From Candidatus Iainarchaeum sp. (GTDB taxonomy: Archaea > B1Sed10-29 > WALL01 > JAGHAM01): DNA of 17,519 nt. The stretch lies in contig JAGHAM010000033.1 in NCBI GenBank assembly GCA_021161465.1, forward strand, positions 1 through 17,519. Direction: 5' to 3'. This document shows positions 1 to 6,331 of the stretch, one piece after another; position 1 is the first letter of the stretch; each line of letters starts with the position of its first letter. A model generated the notes under the pieces. The model ran no database searches and was not told the origin of the DNA. It worked only from the letters and a program-made list of their open reading frames with translations. Both the position numbers and the translations under genes were made by a program.

Positions 1-240
1 GCAAGCCCGCGTGGGTTCAAAAAGATTGGTTGCACCAGAAGGGTTGCACCCTTTCTAAACCTGCAGGGGATGGAATATCATCCGTATCCCGATTGTAGGA
101 AGATTGGTTGCACCAGAAGGGTTGCACACGTTCTGGACCTATGGTCGAGAACGAACCTCTAAACCTGCAAGGATTGCTATGCAATCCGCTTGGGTTGGAA
201 AATCCCACCCTCCGCGCTCTTTGTTTGAAACACAGCGGCA
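1..240. repeat. Non-coding block of direct repeats and hairpins
   Basis: A perfect 28-bp direct repeat lies at 22-49 and 100-127 (period 78). Both copies contain GGTTGCACCAGAAGGG. A 12-bp repeat TCTAAACCTGCA lies at 54-65 and 158-169. The 5' edge (1-16) resembles 181-196 (GCAAnCCnCnTGGGTT). Short inverted repeats include GGATTGC/GCAATCC (171-187, 3-nt loop), GGATG/CATCC (68-83) and CCAGAA/TTCTGG in the second 28-bp copy. Open frames on either strand here just translate the repeat and show no protein signature, so I see no gene. It may be one member of a dispersed intergenic repeat family, or the tail of an array that starts outside the window. Confidence 0.7.
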
Positions 241-272
241 AAGGTTATCTTTCTTGCTTACAACTGATTATG

Positions 273-280
273 CTTTTATA
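273..280 (+). promoter_or_regulatory. TATA box for the surface-protein gene
   Basis: CTTTTATA lies about 25-32 nt upstream of the ATG at 305. In archaea transcription starts roughly 22-27 nt after the TATA box, which here falls almost on the start codon. No Shine-Dalgarno sequence precedes the ATG. The mRNA is therefore probably leaderless. Confidence 0.55.
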
Positions 281-304
281 CCTGCAGAGCGCAAATAATA
301 TCAG

Positions 305-1081
305 ATGAAAAAGCTGGTGCTTCTTATAGCATTGCTCGTGGTTGGGGGGGCAATGGCTGCGAAATGTGGATTTAAACCTACCAATATAAAGGTGGGTACC
401 GTGCCCGGATGCCTAGATGGGACAAACCCCGACTCTGCAAAGATTTACATACACGAGAATTTTTACATCTGTGGGGAGCTTCCAGTCAACACAGGGACCC
501 TAACCAGCTACAACAAACCTCTCTCTCATAAAGAGACCATCCAATTAAGCAATAACTCATTTTCCATAAAGGTAGAGGCTAACACTGAAAAGCATCAGGT
601 CTATTATATATCCCTCAATTACTCTGGTCCAGAAAACAACAGTTGTAAACTCACAGATGTACCGATAGAAATACTTGACAAGTGTGACATCGTTGCGCCT
701 GCATCAAAAATCAATGAAGGCGATAGTATAGAGGAAGGGAAAAACTTTACAATAGAGGTTGATAATCCAGATAGGGACTACAATCTAACAATCTTTGGCC
801 TCTCAAATACAACCATTGCTTCCTTAACTAAAGGGGCTAATTGGATGGCTAGCTTTCCATCAGATAAATGTTGTAAAACCCCTACTTGTTCCTGCCAACT
901 TAAGCTGAACTTCGTCGACTCAAAGCATGCCATCTGCCACGACACAGCTACTCTCGATATAACAATCAAGAAGAAGGAAAGTGAGAGAACTGAAGGTGTA
1001 GGAGGAGTGATAACTGCCGTTATTGCTGGTATTATTATAATTGGAACAGGAATAATCCTCCTTATAAACAAAAGGAGCTAA
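305..1081 (+). CDS. Secreted, membrane-anchored cysteine-rich surface protein, family unknown
   Basis: I do not recognise the family. The 258-residue product begins with a Sec-type signal peptide: Lys2-Lys3, a hydrophobic core at about 4-17, and a likely cleavage after AMA at 16-18. It ends with one membrane helix (about 231-253) followed by NKRS. The protein should sit outside the cell, held by its C-terminus. The ectodomain has ten cysteines (21, 36, 56, 114, 127, 189, 190, 195, 197, 211), five of them in a cluster after residue 188, suggesting disulfides. It has several N-x-S/T sequons (for example NYS, NFT, NLT, NTT), as expected for an N-glycosylated archaeal surface protein. The composition is beta-rich, possibly Ig-like, but that is inference. 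The gene is transcribed from its own promoter and is separated by about 145 bp from the ribosomal operon. A functional link with the operon is unlikely. Confidence 0.8.
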   Translation: MKKLVLLIALLVVGGAMAAKCGFKPTNIKVGTVPGCLDGTNPDSAKIYIHENFYICGELPVNTGTLTSYNKPLSHKETIQLSNNSFSIKVEANTEKHQVYYISLNYSGPENNSCKLTDVPIEILDKCDIVAPASKINEGDSIEEGKNFTIEVDNPDRDYNLTIFGLSNTTIASLTKGANWMASFPSDKCCKTPTCSCQLKLNFVDSKHAICHDTATLDITIKKKESERTEGVGGVITAVIAGIIIIGTGIILLINKRS

Positions 1082-1102
1082 AGCAACACCCCCAAATTAA
1101 GC

Positions 1103-1119
1103 AGAAACCTTTTTATATG
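1103..1119 (+). promoter_or_regulatory. BRE/TATA promoter of the ribosomal-protein operon
   Basis: The sequence AGAAACCTTTTTATATG is a purine-rich BRE-like stretch followed by a TATA box (about 1110-1119). It lies 107 nt upstream of the L3 start. Transcription would begin near 1140-1145, giving a leader of roughly 80 nt. No other strong promoter is seen before 16100, so this is the likely main promoter for the cluster. Confidence 0.6.
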
Positions 1120-1164
1120 CGTTTAACAGCAATTAAAGGCAAGCTGTATGGAACCCATATAGCA

Positions 1165-1193
1165 CAGCAGTTTCTAGTTATGCCTAACTGCTG
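1165..1193 (+). promoter_or_regulatory. Hairpin in the L3-operon leader
   Basis: CAGCAGTT (1165-1172) and AACTGCTG (1186-1193) form a perfect 8-bp stem around a 13-nt loop. An alternative 5-bp stem, AGTTA (1176-1180) with TAACT (1185-1189), uses part of the same 3' arm, so the two structures exclude each other. The hairpin lies between the predicted transcription start and the L3 ribosome binding site. It is a candidate control element for the operon. Its function is inferred from position only. Confidence 0.4.
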
Positions 1194-1225
1194 ATTAATC
1201 AGAATACTCTTTGGAGAAAGAGCAC

Positions 1226-2110
1226 ATGGCGAAGCGTTCAAGTCCTAGAAGAGGTTCATTGGGATTCCTCCCAAAAAAACGAGCCAGAAGAGTTTACCCC
1301 AGCGTGAGCTCATGGCCAGAAACCTCAGAAACCAAGCCACTCATGTTTGCAGGTTATAAAGCAGGTATGACACAGATTATCGGCATAGACAAACAAAAGA
1401 CAAGCCATTCATTCCAACAAGAGGTTGCGCTCCCAGTTACCATAATTGAGTGCCCCCCTCTTAAGGTTATTGGATTCAAAGCTTATGAAAAGACACCATA
1501 TGGCCTTAAAGCCATCCCAAAGGAGCAAATAAGCACGAAGAAAGATTCTATTGAGGAAATTCGCCTGATTGTAAGAACCAACCCACCACACAAGAAAAAG
1601 CCGGAGGAATTCGAAGTGAAGGTTGGTGGGCCAGCAGACAAAGCATTAGAATATGCCGAGAGCCAAAACGGCAAGGAGATTCCAGTATCAGATGTTTTAA
1701 AGCCTGGCGAGTATGTGGATGTTGTAGCAGTTACAAAAGGAAAGGGCATACAAGGTGTAGTCAAAAGGTGGGGCGCTAAAATCCAGACCAGAAAAGCAAA
1801 GGGCAAGCGAAGGCATGCTGGCGTTATAAACCCATGGACCCCATCAAGGACCATGTGGACAAGCTTACAGGCAGGCCAGACGGGGTACCATAGGAGGACA
1901 CTACTTAATTCCCGTGTCATAAAAATAGGCGATAACAACGAAGAGATAACTATCAAAGGTGGAATACCTCACTATGGGGTAGTCCGCTCAAATTATGTGT
2001 TGCTAAAGGGTTCTGTTCCAGGGGCTAAAAAGAGGCTTATAATGATTAGACCTTCAATCAGACCACAGACGGAAAAGGAACTACCTGAGATAAAGGAGGT
2101 AGTTAAGTGA
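1226..2110 (+). CDS. rpl3: Large-subunit ribosomal protein L3 (uL3)
   Basis: L3 binds 23S rRNA and helps shape the peptidyl-transferase centre and factor-binding region. The product has 294 residues. It shows the archaeal/eukaryotic N-terminus (SPRRGSLGF then KKRARRVYPSVSSWPE), the basic central finger WGAKIQTRKAKGKRRHAG, and the typical segment GYHRRTLLNSRVIKIG. The start is ATG 1226, with GGAG at 1213-1216 nine nt upstream. A longer reading from TTG 1211 would include that Shine-Dalgarno site in the coding region and adds nothing conserved. It is somewhat shorter than many archaeal L3 proteins (about 330). It is the first gene of the operon, and its TGA stop overlaps the GTG start of L4. 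Confidence 0.96.
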   Translation: MAKRSSPRRGSLGFLPKKRARRVYPSVSSWPETSETKPLMFAGYKAGMTQIIGIDKQKTSHSFQQEVALPVTIIECPPLKVIGFKAYEKTPYGLKAIPKEQISTKKDSIEEIRLIVRTNPPHKKKPEEFEVKVGGPADKALEYAESQNGKEIPVSDVLKPGEYVDVVAVTKGKGIQGVVKRWGAKIQTRKAKGKRRHAGVINPWTPSRTMWTSLQAGQTGYHRRTLLNSRVIKIGDNNEEITIKGGIPHYGVVRSNYVLLKGSVPGAKKRLIMIRPSIRPQTEKELPEIKEVVK

Positions 2111-2838
2111 AAGTTGGCGTTTATTCTATCGGCGGGAAGAAACTTAAGGAGATTGAATTACCGAAGCCATTCGAGGCAGAAATCAAACCAAGGCTTATCA
2201 AGAGAGCTGTGGTCGCTATCGAAAGCAAGAAGTTTCAGCCAAAGGGGGTAAAACCCACTGCAGGTATGGAGACTTCCGCTGAATACGTTGGAAGGAGAAG
2301 GAAGTTCAGGGCAGGAATAGGTGTCGGGAGGTCAAGACTTCCAAGGACTAAGCCAGGTGGTGGGAGCCTTGGCAGAGTAAGGAGAGTTCCAAGTGCTGTT
2401 GGTGGAAGGAGAGCACACCCACCAAAGCCAGAAAAGATACTAATAAAGAAGATTAATAAAAAAGAGAAAAGAGCAGCCCTCTTGTCATGCATAGCTGCAA
2501 CTGCAGACAAGAAGCTTGTCAAGAAAAGGGGGTACTCACTTGAAGGCGTCAAGGATCTTCCAATAGTCGTTGAAGGAAAGTTTGAAAAAATCAAAAAGAC
2601 GAAGGAAGCTAAAGCTGTCCTTGAAAACCTGGGGTTAGCACCAGAGCTGAAGGAGAAACGCAGAATCGTTGTTATTGTATCCGGAGATGTTAAATCGTGC
2701 AAGAACCTACCTGGAGTGAATATCGCTACAATTGAATCCCTGAATTCATCGATGCTAGCACCTGGAACTCATGCAGGTGTATTAACAGTTTGGTCTGAAA
2801 ACGCAATAAAAAAGCTAAGTGAAAGTTATGGTAGTTAG
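2107..2838 (+). CDS. rpl4: Large-subunit ribosomal protein L4 (uL4)
   Basis: L4 lines the polypeptide exit tunnel with an extended loop and binds domain I of 23S rRNA. The 243-residue protein has the long basic loop with RVRRVPSAVGGRRAHPPKPEK-type sequence. The near-invariant GRRAHPPK is at about residue 100, as in archaeal and eukaryotic L4. The C-terminal globular part ends in the DVKSCKNLPGVN and APGTHAGVLTVW segments. The start is GTG 2107, overlapping the L3 stop and preceded by a strong AAGGAGGT site at about 2094-2101. The 3' end overlaps L23 by 11 nt. In bacteria L4 autoregulates its operon through the leader; whether that holds here is unknown. Confidence 0.95.
   Translation: MKVGVYSIGGKKLKEIELPKPFEAEIKPRLIKRAVVAIESKKFQPKGVKPTAGMETSAEYVGRRRKFRAGIGVGRSRLPRTKPGGGSLGRVRRVPSAVGGRRAHPPKPEKILIKKINKKEKRAALLSCIAATADKKLVKKRGYSLEGVKDLPIVVEGKFEKIKKTKEAKAVLENLGLAPELKEKRRIVVIVSGDVKSCKNLPGVNIATIESLNSSMLAPGTHAGVLTVWSENAIKKLSESYGS
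2819..2822 (+). promoter_or_regulatory. Shine-Dalgarno site (GTGA) deciding the L23 start
   Basis: GTGA lies 5 nt before ATG 2828. Its GTG is in frame with L23, so it could be mistaken for the start codon. The same GTGA-N5-start arrangement recurs at five other junctions in this operon. Confidence 0.5.
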
Positions 2839-3076
2839 ATATCCATTATTGACAGAAAAGGCAGTTAACCTTATAGAAAAGGAGAACAAGATAGTGTTCA
2901 TAGTCGATAAAGCATCCACCAAGCAGGACATCAGGAAAGAAGTGGAGGACCAGTATGGTGTGAAGGTGGGTAGCATAAAGACTGTTGTGAGTCCAAAAGG
3001 TGAAAAGAGAGCCTTTGTCAAATTGGTTGGTAAGAATGCAGCAGCAAATCTTGCCACCAAGCTGAACATAATGTGA
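2828..3076 (+). CDS. rpl23: Large-subunit ribosomal protein L23 (uL23)
   Basis: L23 sits at the tunnel exit and is a docking site for SRP and the translocon. The product has 82 residues (family about 80-90). It opens with RYPLLTEKAVNLIEKENKIVFIVD, typical of archaeal L23, followed by KASTKQDIRKEVEDQYGVKV and SPKGEKRAFVKL. I place the start at ATG 2828 because GTGA (2819-2822) then serves as ribosome binding site. A reading from GTG 2819 would add only MKV. It overlaps the end of L4 by 11 nt, suggesting translational coupling. Confidence 0.93.
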   Translation: MVVRYPLLTEKAVNLIEKENKIVFIVDKASTKQDIRKEVEDQYGVKVGSIKTVVSPKGEKRAFVKLVGKNAAANLATKLNIM

Positions 3077-3087
3077 AGTGAGTAAAG

Positions 3088-3792
3088 ATGGGAAAGAGGA
3101 TAAAAACACAAAGGAGAGGAAAAGGTAAACATAGATTCACCGCTCCCTCACATAGGTTCAAAACTGATGCTAAGTACAGGAGAGGCTCCTACGTTGGTGT
3201 AGTTGTCGACCTGAAGAAAGACCCCTCAAAATATGGCATACTTATGAGTATAGAGTGGGAAGATGGGAAGAAAAACCAATACCTTGCTCCAGAAGGCATA
3301 TGTGTTGGTGACGAGATAACTCAAGAGACTGTAGAAATCGAGAATGGCAATATACTCAAAATAAAAGACATTCCAGAAGGCATACCTTTCTTTAATGTAG
3401 AAAGGACACCGGGTGATGGTGGAAAGCTAGTCAGGTCATCTGGCTCAAGTGCAACTGTGGTTGCAAAACAGAACGGTAAAGCGATGGTTAAACTCCCGTC
3501 AAAAAGAGTAGTTCCACTCAATGGAGATTGCAGAGCAACTATAGGCATCGTTTCAGGAGGGGAAAGAACAGATAAGCCTTTGATTAAAGCAGGAAACAAT
3601 TACTACAAGATGCGCGCCAGGGGCCATCTATACCCTGTTGTCAGGGGAGTTGCGATGAACCCTGTTGCACACCCGCATGGTGGCTCACAGCACCACAGTG
3701 GTAAGGCAACCACTGTTAAGAGAGGGACCCCACCAGGAAGGAATGTCGGCCACATAGCTGCTAGAAGAACAGGAAGGAAGAAGAGGAAGTGA
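3088..3792 (+). CDS. rpl2: Large-subunit ribosomal protein L2 (uL2)
   Basis: L2 is needed for subunit association and peptidyl transfer. The 234-residue protein starts MGKRIKTQRRGKGKHRFTAPSHR, as archaeal L2 does. It carries the signature NPVAHPHGGSQHHSGKATTVKRGTPP near residues 191-216, with the conserved histidines at 195 and 197, and ends in a basic RRTGRKKRK tail. The ATG at 3088 has GTGA 6 nt upstream. The GTG of that site is not in frame here, which supports reading GTGA as a binding site elsewhere in the operon. The gap to L23 is 11 nt, and S19 follows after 4 nt. Confidence 0.96.
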   Translation: MGKRIKTQRRGKGKHRFTAPSHRFKTDAKYRRGSYVGVVVDLKKDPSKYGILMSIEWEDGKKNQYLAPEGICVGDEITQETVEIENGNILKIKDIPEGIPFFNVERTPGDGGKLVRSSGSSATVVAKQNGKAMVKLPSKRVVPLNGDCRATIGIVSGGERTDKPLIKAGNNYYKMRARGHLYPVVRGVAMNPVAHPHGGSQHHSGKATTVKRGTPPGRNVGHIAARRTGRKKRK

Positions 3793-3796
3793 GGAA

Positions 3797-4171
3797 ATGG
3801 CTAAATTCACTTACAGAGGCAAAACCTTAGAAGAGCTCCAGAAGATGAGTTTGAAGGAATTCGCACAGTTAGTTCCATCTAGACAAAGGAGAAGCCTACT
3901 TAGGATGAGCGAAGCCAAGCAAGCATTTGTGGAGCAAGTATCCTCAACTAACAACCCAAATAGGACCCACTTTAGGGATGTAGTAATAACACCACTTATG
4001 GTTGGCAAAAAAGTTGCTGTTTACAACGGAAAAGAATTCAGCTACATAGATATATCGCCCGAAATGATTGGGCATTTCCTGGGAGAATATGCCCCAACCA
4101 GAAAGCCTGTAAAGCACTCTGCTGCTGGTATCGGTGCTACCAGGTCCACAAAATTCATAGCTGTTAAGTGA
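3797..4171 (+). CDS. rps19: Small-subunit ribosomal protein S19 (uS19)
   Basis: S19 sits in the head of the 30S subunit and contacts S13 and the A-site region. The 124-residue protein has the archaeal form: FTYRGKTLEELQKMSLKEFAQL, PSRQRRSLLRM, and the C-terminal block GEYAPTRKPVKHSAAGIGATRSTKF. The start ATG 3797 is preceded by GTGAGG, in which TGA is the stop of L2. The gene ends with TGA inside the GTGA that precedes L22. Confidence 0.95.
   Translation: MAKFTYRGKTLEELQKMSLKEFAQLVPSRQRRSLLRMSEAKQAFVEQVSSTNNPNRTHFRDVVITPLMVGKKVAVYNGKEFSYIDISPEMIGHFLGEYAPTRKPVKHSAAGIGATRSTKFIAVK
4168..4171 (+). promoter_or_regulatory. Shine-Dalgarno site (GTGA) deciding the L22 start
   Basis: GTGA is formed by the S19 stop codon and lies 5 nt before ATG 4177. 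Its GTG is in frame with L22, which creates an apparent start three codons upstream. Confidence 0.5.
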
Positions 4172-4176
4172 GAACA

Positions 4177-4599
4177 ATGGATTACTCTGCAAATATCGAT
4201 GGCGCTAAGGCGTACGGGTATGAACTCAACATCTCTAGGAGACACGCTGTAGAAGTGTGCCGGGCTGTAAGAGGTATGAACCTTGAGAAAGCTAAGAAAT
4301 TCCTTGAGGATGTTATAGATAAAAAAAGGTTTGTTGAGTTCAAGAAGCACAACAAGCAGATTCCCCACAGAACTGGAGGCAAGCCTGGAAGATACCCAGT
4401 AAAAGCTGCGAAGACTATTTTAAAGCTGCTTGAAAATGCAGAGAACAACGCCGAAGAAAGAGGTATGGGCGACAACCTTGTGGTGAGGCATATAGCTGCA
4501 CACAAGGGAAGAACCTACAAAAGATTGGCATCCAAAGGTAGATGGAAGCAATCTGATATGGAAACCACAAATATTGAGGTAGTATTAACTGAAAGTTAA
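4177..4599 (+). CDS. rpl22: Large-subunit ribosomal protein L22 (uL22)
   Basis: L22 contacts all domains of 23S rRNA and its loop lines the exit tunnel. The 140-residue product matches archaeal L22: NISRRHAVEVCRAVRGMNLEKAKKFLEDVI, then the HRTGGKPGRYPVKAA region, and the C-terminal VRHIAAHKGRTYKRLASKGR hairpin followed by NIEVVLTE. The start is ATG 4177 (MDYSANIDG), set by GTGA at 4168-4171. GTG 4168 would add MRT. S3 follows after 10 nt. Confidence 0.94.
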   Translation: MDYSANIDGAKAYGYELNISRRHAVEVCRAVRGMNLEKAKKFLEDVIDKKRFVEFKKHNKQIPHRTGGKPGRYPVKAAKTILKLLENAENNAEERGMGDNLVVRHIAAHKGRTYKRLASKGRWKQSDMETTNIEVVLTES

Positions 4600-4609
4600 G
4601 AGGGATTAA

Positions 4610-5287
4610 ATGCTTGAACGGGTCTTTGTGAAAGAAGGAAAAACAAATGTCCATATAGATGAGTATCTGGGGAAGGAACTCAATAGAGCCGGGTATGTAG
4701 GCTGCCAAGTGCAGAAAACCCCAATAGCAACTAGAATAGTCGTAAGAGTGGAGAGACCAGGACTAGTAATTGGACGAAAGGGAGCATCGATACAAAGACT
4801 GACCGAAAATCTGGAGAAGGTTTTCAAGCTTGAGAATATTCAAATAAAAGTTGAAGAAGTGCCTGTGCCAGAACTGGACCCAGCCGTCATGGCAAAGAGA
4901 ATAGCTAGTTCGCTTGAAAGGGGGCTTCATTACAGAAGAGTAATGCACTGGAGCCTTGAGAAGATAATGAATGCAGGCGCGAAAGGTGCAGAAATAGTAG
5001 TCAGGGGAAAACTCGTGGGAAAGGGAGGAAAATCCCGCTCAGAACGTATAAGCGCGGGCTATCTCAAGAAGGCAGGTGAGCCATCCAAACTAGTCAAGGA
5101 GGCAAAATCACAGGCCCTCAAGAAGGCAGGTATCATAGGTGTCACTGTTAAGATAGTTCCACCCAATGTGATATTCCCCGATAAAGTTGTGATAACAGGT
5201 GAAGAAATTGGCAGTACTGAAAGCCAAAGAGATAAGAAAGATGAGCCCGAAAGAACGGGAGAAAAAACTCCAGGAGATAAAGGCTGA
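4610..5287 (+). CDS. rps3: Small-subunit ribosomal protein S3 (uS3)
   Basis: S3 forms part of the mRNA entry pore of the 30S subunit. The 225-residue protein has an N-terminal KH domain with the GxxG loop IGRKG (Gly55-Arg-Lys-Gly58). The conserved C-terminal domain contains RGLHYRRVMHWSLEKIMNAGAKGAEIVVRGKL and KSRSERISAGYLKKAGEP. The last 30 or so residues (after VITGEE) are a charged, low-complexity tail. That tail is encoded by DNA that also encodes the start of L29 in another frame, so the tail may be constrained by L29 and not by S3 function. The start ATG 4610 has AGAGGGA upstream. Confidence 0.95.
   Translation: MLERVFVKEGKTNVHIDEYLGKELNRAGYVGCQVQKTPIATRIVVRVERPGLVIGRKGASIQRLTENLEKVFKLENIQIKVEEVPVPELDPAVMAKRIASSLERGLHYRRVMHWSLEKIMNAGAKGAEIVVRGKLVGKGGKSRSERISAGYLKKAGEPSKLVKEAKSQALKKAGIIGVTVKIVPPNVIFPDKVVITGEEIGSTESQRDKKDEPERTGEKTPGDKG
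5199..5202 (+). promoter_or_regulatory. Shine-Dalgarno site (GGTGA) deciding the L29 start
   Basis: GGTGA (5198-5202) lies within the S3 reading frame, 5 nt before TTG 5208. Its GTG is in frame with L29. The GTGA-N5-start layout matches the other junctions and favours TTG as the start codon. Confidence 0.45.
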
Positions 5288-5420
5288 GCTATCAAAAGAA
5301 AGAGCTGCAGTAGCAAGCGGAACGCAGCCTGAAAACCCTGGCAGGATAAAAGAGTTAAGGAGAGCTATAGCTAGGATACTCACTATTGAAAAAGAGATGG
5401 AGGTTGAAGTGAAGAAATGA
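5208..5420 (+). CDS. rpl29: Large-subunit ribosomal protein L29 (uL29)
   Basis: L29 is a small two-helix protein near the tunnel exit. The product has 70 residues and begins MAVLKAKEIRKMSPKEREKK, closely matching the usual archaeal opening (MAILRxKEIRxMS). The second half, GTQPENPGRIKELRRAIARILTI, is the conserved helix. I choose TTG 5208 because GGTGA precedes it by 5 nt. The alternatives are GTG 5199 (adds MKK) or ATG 5241, which would lose the conserved AKEIR segment. It overlaps S3 by 80 nt, an unusually long overlap. Its TGA overlaps the ATG of aIF1. Confidence 0.88.
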   Translation: MAVLKAKEIRKMSPKEREKKLQEIKAELSKERAAVASGTQPENPGRIKELRRAIARILTIEKEMEVEVKK

Positions 5421-5719
5421 GTGATATATGCCCCATTTGCGGGCTTCCAAAAGAACTCTGCGTCTGTGGAGAAATAGCGAAGGAGACACAGAAGATAGTC
5501 ATCAAAACTGAAGTTAAAAAATACAGAAAGAAGGTGACCGTGATTGAGAATCTCCAAGGAATTGATTTGGACGAACTTGCCGCAAAACTCAAGCGAAAGA
5601 TGGCTTGTGGCGGAACAGTCAAAAACAAACGCATTGAGCTCCAAGGAGCACATGCAGAAAAAGTCAAAAAAGCGCTCATCGAGCTCAACTACCCGGAAGG
5701 CTCGATTGAGATTATCTAA
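5417..5719 (+). CDS. Translation initiation factor aIF1 (SUI1 family)
   Basis: aIF1 binds the small subunit near the P site and enforces start-codon fidelity. The 100-residue protein has an N-terminal zinc-ribbon-like CPICGLPKELCVC (Cys5, Cys8, Cys15, Cys17), common in archaeal aIF1. The SUI1 domain has KYRKKVTVIENLQGIDLDELAAKLKRKMACGGTVKN and the ending ELQGAHAEKVKKALIELNYPEGSI. ATG 5417 overlaps the L29 stop by 4 nt, with GTGA 4 nt upstream. The position between L29 and the RNase P protein is the standard one in many archaea. Confidence 0.95.
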   Translation: MSDICPICGLPKELCVCGEIAKETQKIVIKTEVKKYRKKVTVIENLQGIDLDELAAKLKRKMACGGTVKNKRIELQGAHAEKVKKALIELNYPEGSIEII

Positions 5720-5996
5720 CAAAGCGCTGGACGAGCTCGCACGACATGAGCTCATTGGCCTGAACTGCAGAGTTATTGGAAGTTCCCAAAAATCATTAGT
5801 TGGTGTGGAAGGCAGGATAGTGGATGAAACACTAAACATGCTAATAGTAGAAACATCAACGGGCGAGAAACGTTTACAAAAAGAATCTGTCACTCTTGAG
5901 ATAGAATTCCCCGAAGGAAAGTTTGTGATAAGTGGGAAAGATATAATGCAAAGGCCTTACGAGAGGCTTAAAAAAATCTGGAGGAAAATAAGATGA
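5706..5996 (+). CDS. rnp1: Ribonuclease P protein component 1 (Rpp29/Pop4 family)
   Basis: Rpp29 is a protein subunit of archaeal RNase P, which removes 5' leaders from pre-tRNA; it pairs with Rpp21. The product has 96 residues. It shows the family core RHELIGLNCRVIGSSQKSLVGVEGRIVDETLNMLIVET, a Sm-like barrel, followed by a charged C-terminus. The start is TTG 5706 (reads MRLSNKALDELARHELIGL, like other archaeal members), with GGAAGG about 6 nt upstream. The frame stays open back to an ATG at 5544. That would place 54 extra residues inside aIF1, with no family resemblance, so it is rejected. It overlaps aIF1 by 14 nt and S17 by 4 nt (ATGA). Confidence 0.9.
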   Translation: MRLSNKALDELARHELIGLNCRVIGSSQKSLVGVEGRIVDETLNMLIVETSTGEKRLQKESVTLEIEFPEGKFVISGKDIMQRPYERLKKIWRKIR

Positions 5997-6331
5997 CACA
6001 AAAAAAGGCTCCAAAAGCTAGCAAGGAACCAGCGAAGGCAGAAGAACCCAAGTGCACTGATGTCAACTGCCCTATCCATGGAAACATAAAGATAAGGGGT
6101 ATGGTAATTGAAGGCAGGGTTGTTAGCGACAAGATGAAAAAAACTGTTATAGTTGAGAGGGAGCTGCTTAGATACATACCAAAATATGAGAGATACTCAA
6201 AAATTCGCTCCAGAATAGCCGCGCACGTTCCAGAATGTATGGATGTTAAAGTGGGGGACAAAGTACTCATAGGCGAAACAAAGAAGATAAGCAAGACCGT
6301 AAACTTTGTGATAATGAAGGTGGAGAAATGA
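5993..6331 (+). CDS. rps17: Small-subunit ribosomal protein S17 (uS17)
   Basis: S17 is a primary 16S rRNA-binding OB-fold protein. The 112-residue product has a Lys/Ala-rich N-terminal extension and the archaeal motif CTDVNCPIHGNIKIRG (Cys21, Cys26, His29). The OB core follows: GRVVSDKMKKTVIVERELLRYIPKYERYSKIRSRIAAHVPECMDVKVGDKV. The ATG at 5993 overlaps the rnp1 stop as ATGA. The stop overlaps the start of L14 in the same way. Confidence 0.94.
   Translation: MTQKKAPKASKEPAKAEEPKCTDVNCPIHGNIKIRGMVIEGRVVSDKMKKTVIVERELLRYIPKYERYSKIRSRIAAHVPECMDVKVGDKVLIGETKKISKTVNFVIMKVEK

Noticed and set aside
22-127. CRISPR array
   Set aside because: Only two copies. The following segments share further repeats and hairpins, so they are not unique spacers, and no cas genes are present.
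1-240. Small reading frames on both strands with repeated peptide RVQPFWCNQS
   Set aside because: They only translate the DNA repeat, lack ribosome binding sites and show no family sequence.
5417-5475. Zinc-ribbon-like cysteines in aIF1, and the S17 Cys/His motif, as novel features
   Set aside because: Both patterns are common in archaeal members of these families.
5544-5705. N-terminal extension of the RNase P protein
   Set aside because: It would overlap aIF1 by 176 nt in another frame and does not resemble Rpp29.
5108-5893. Long antisense frame of 261 codons across S3, L29, aIF1 and rnp1
   Set aside because: It lies wholly opposite four well-supported genes and shows no protein signature. 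Long antisense frames are common opposite such genes.
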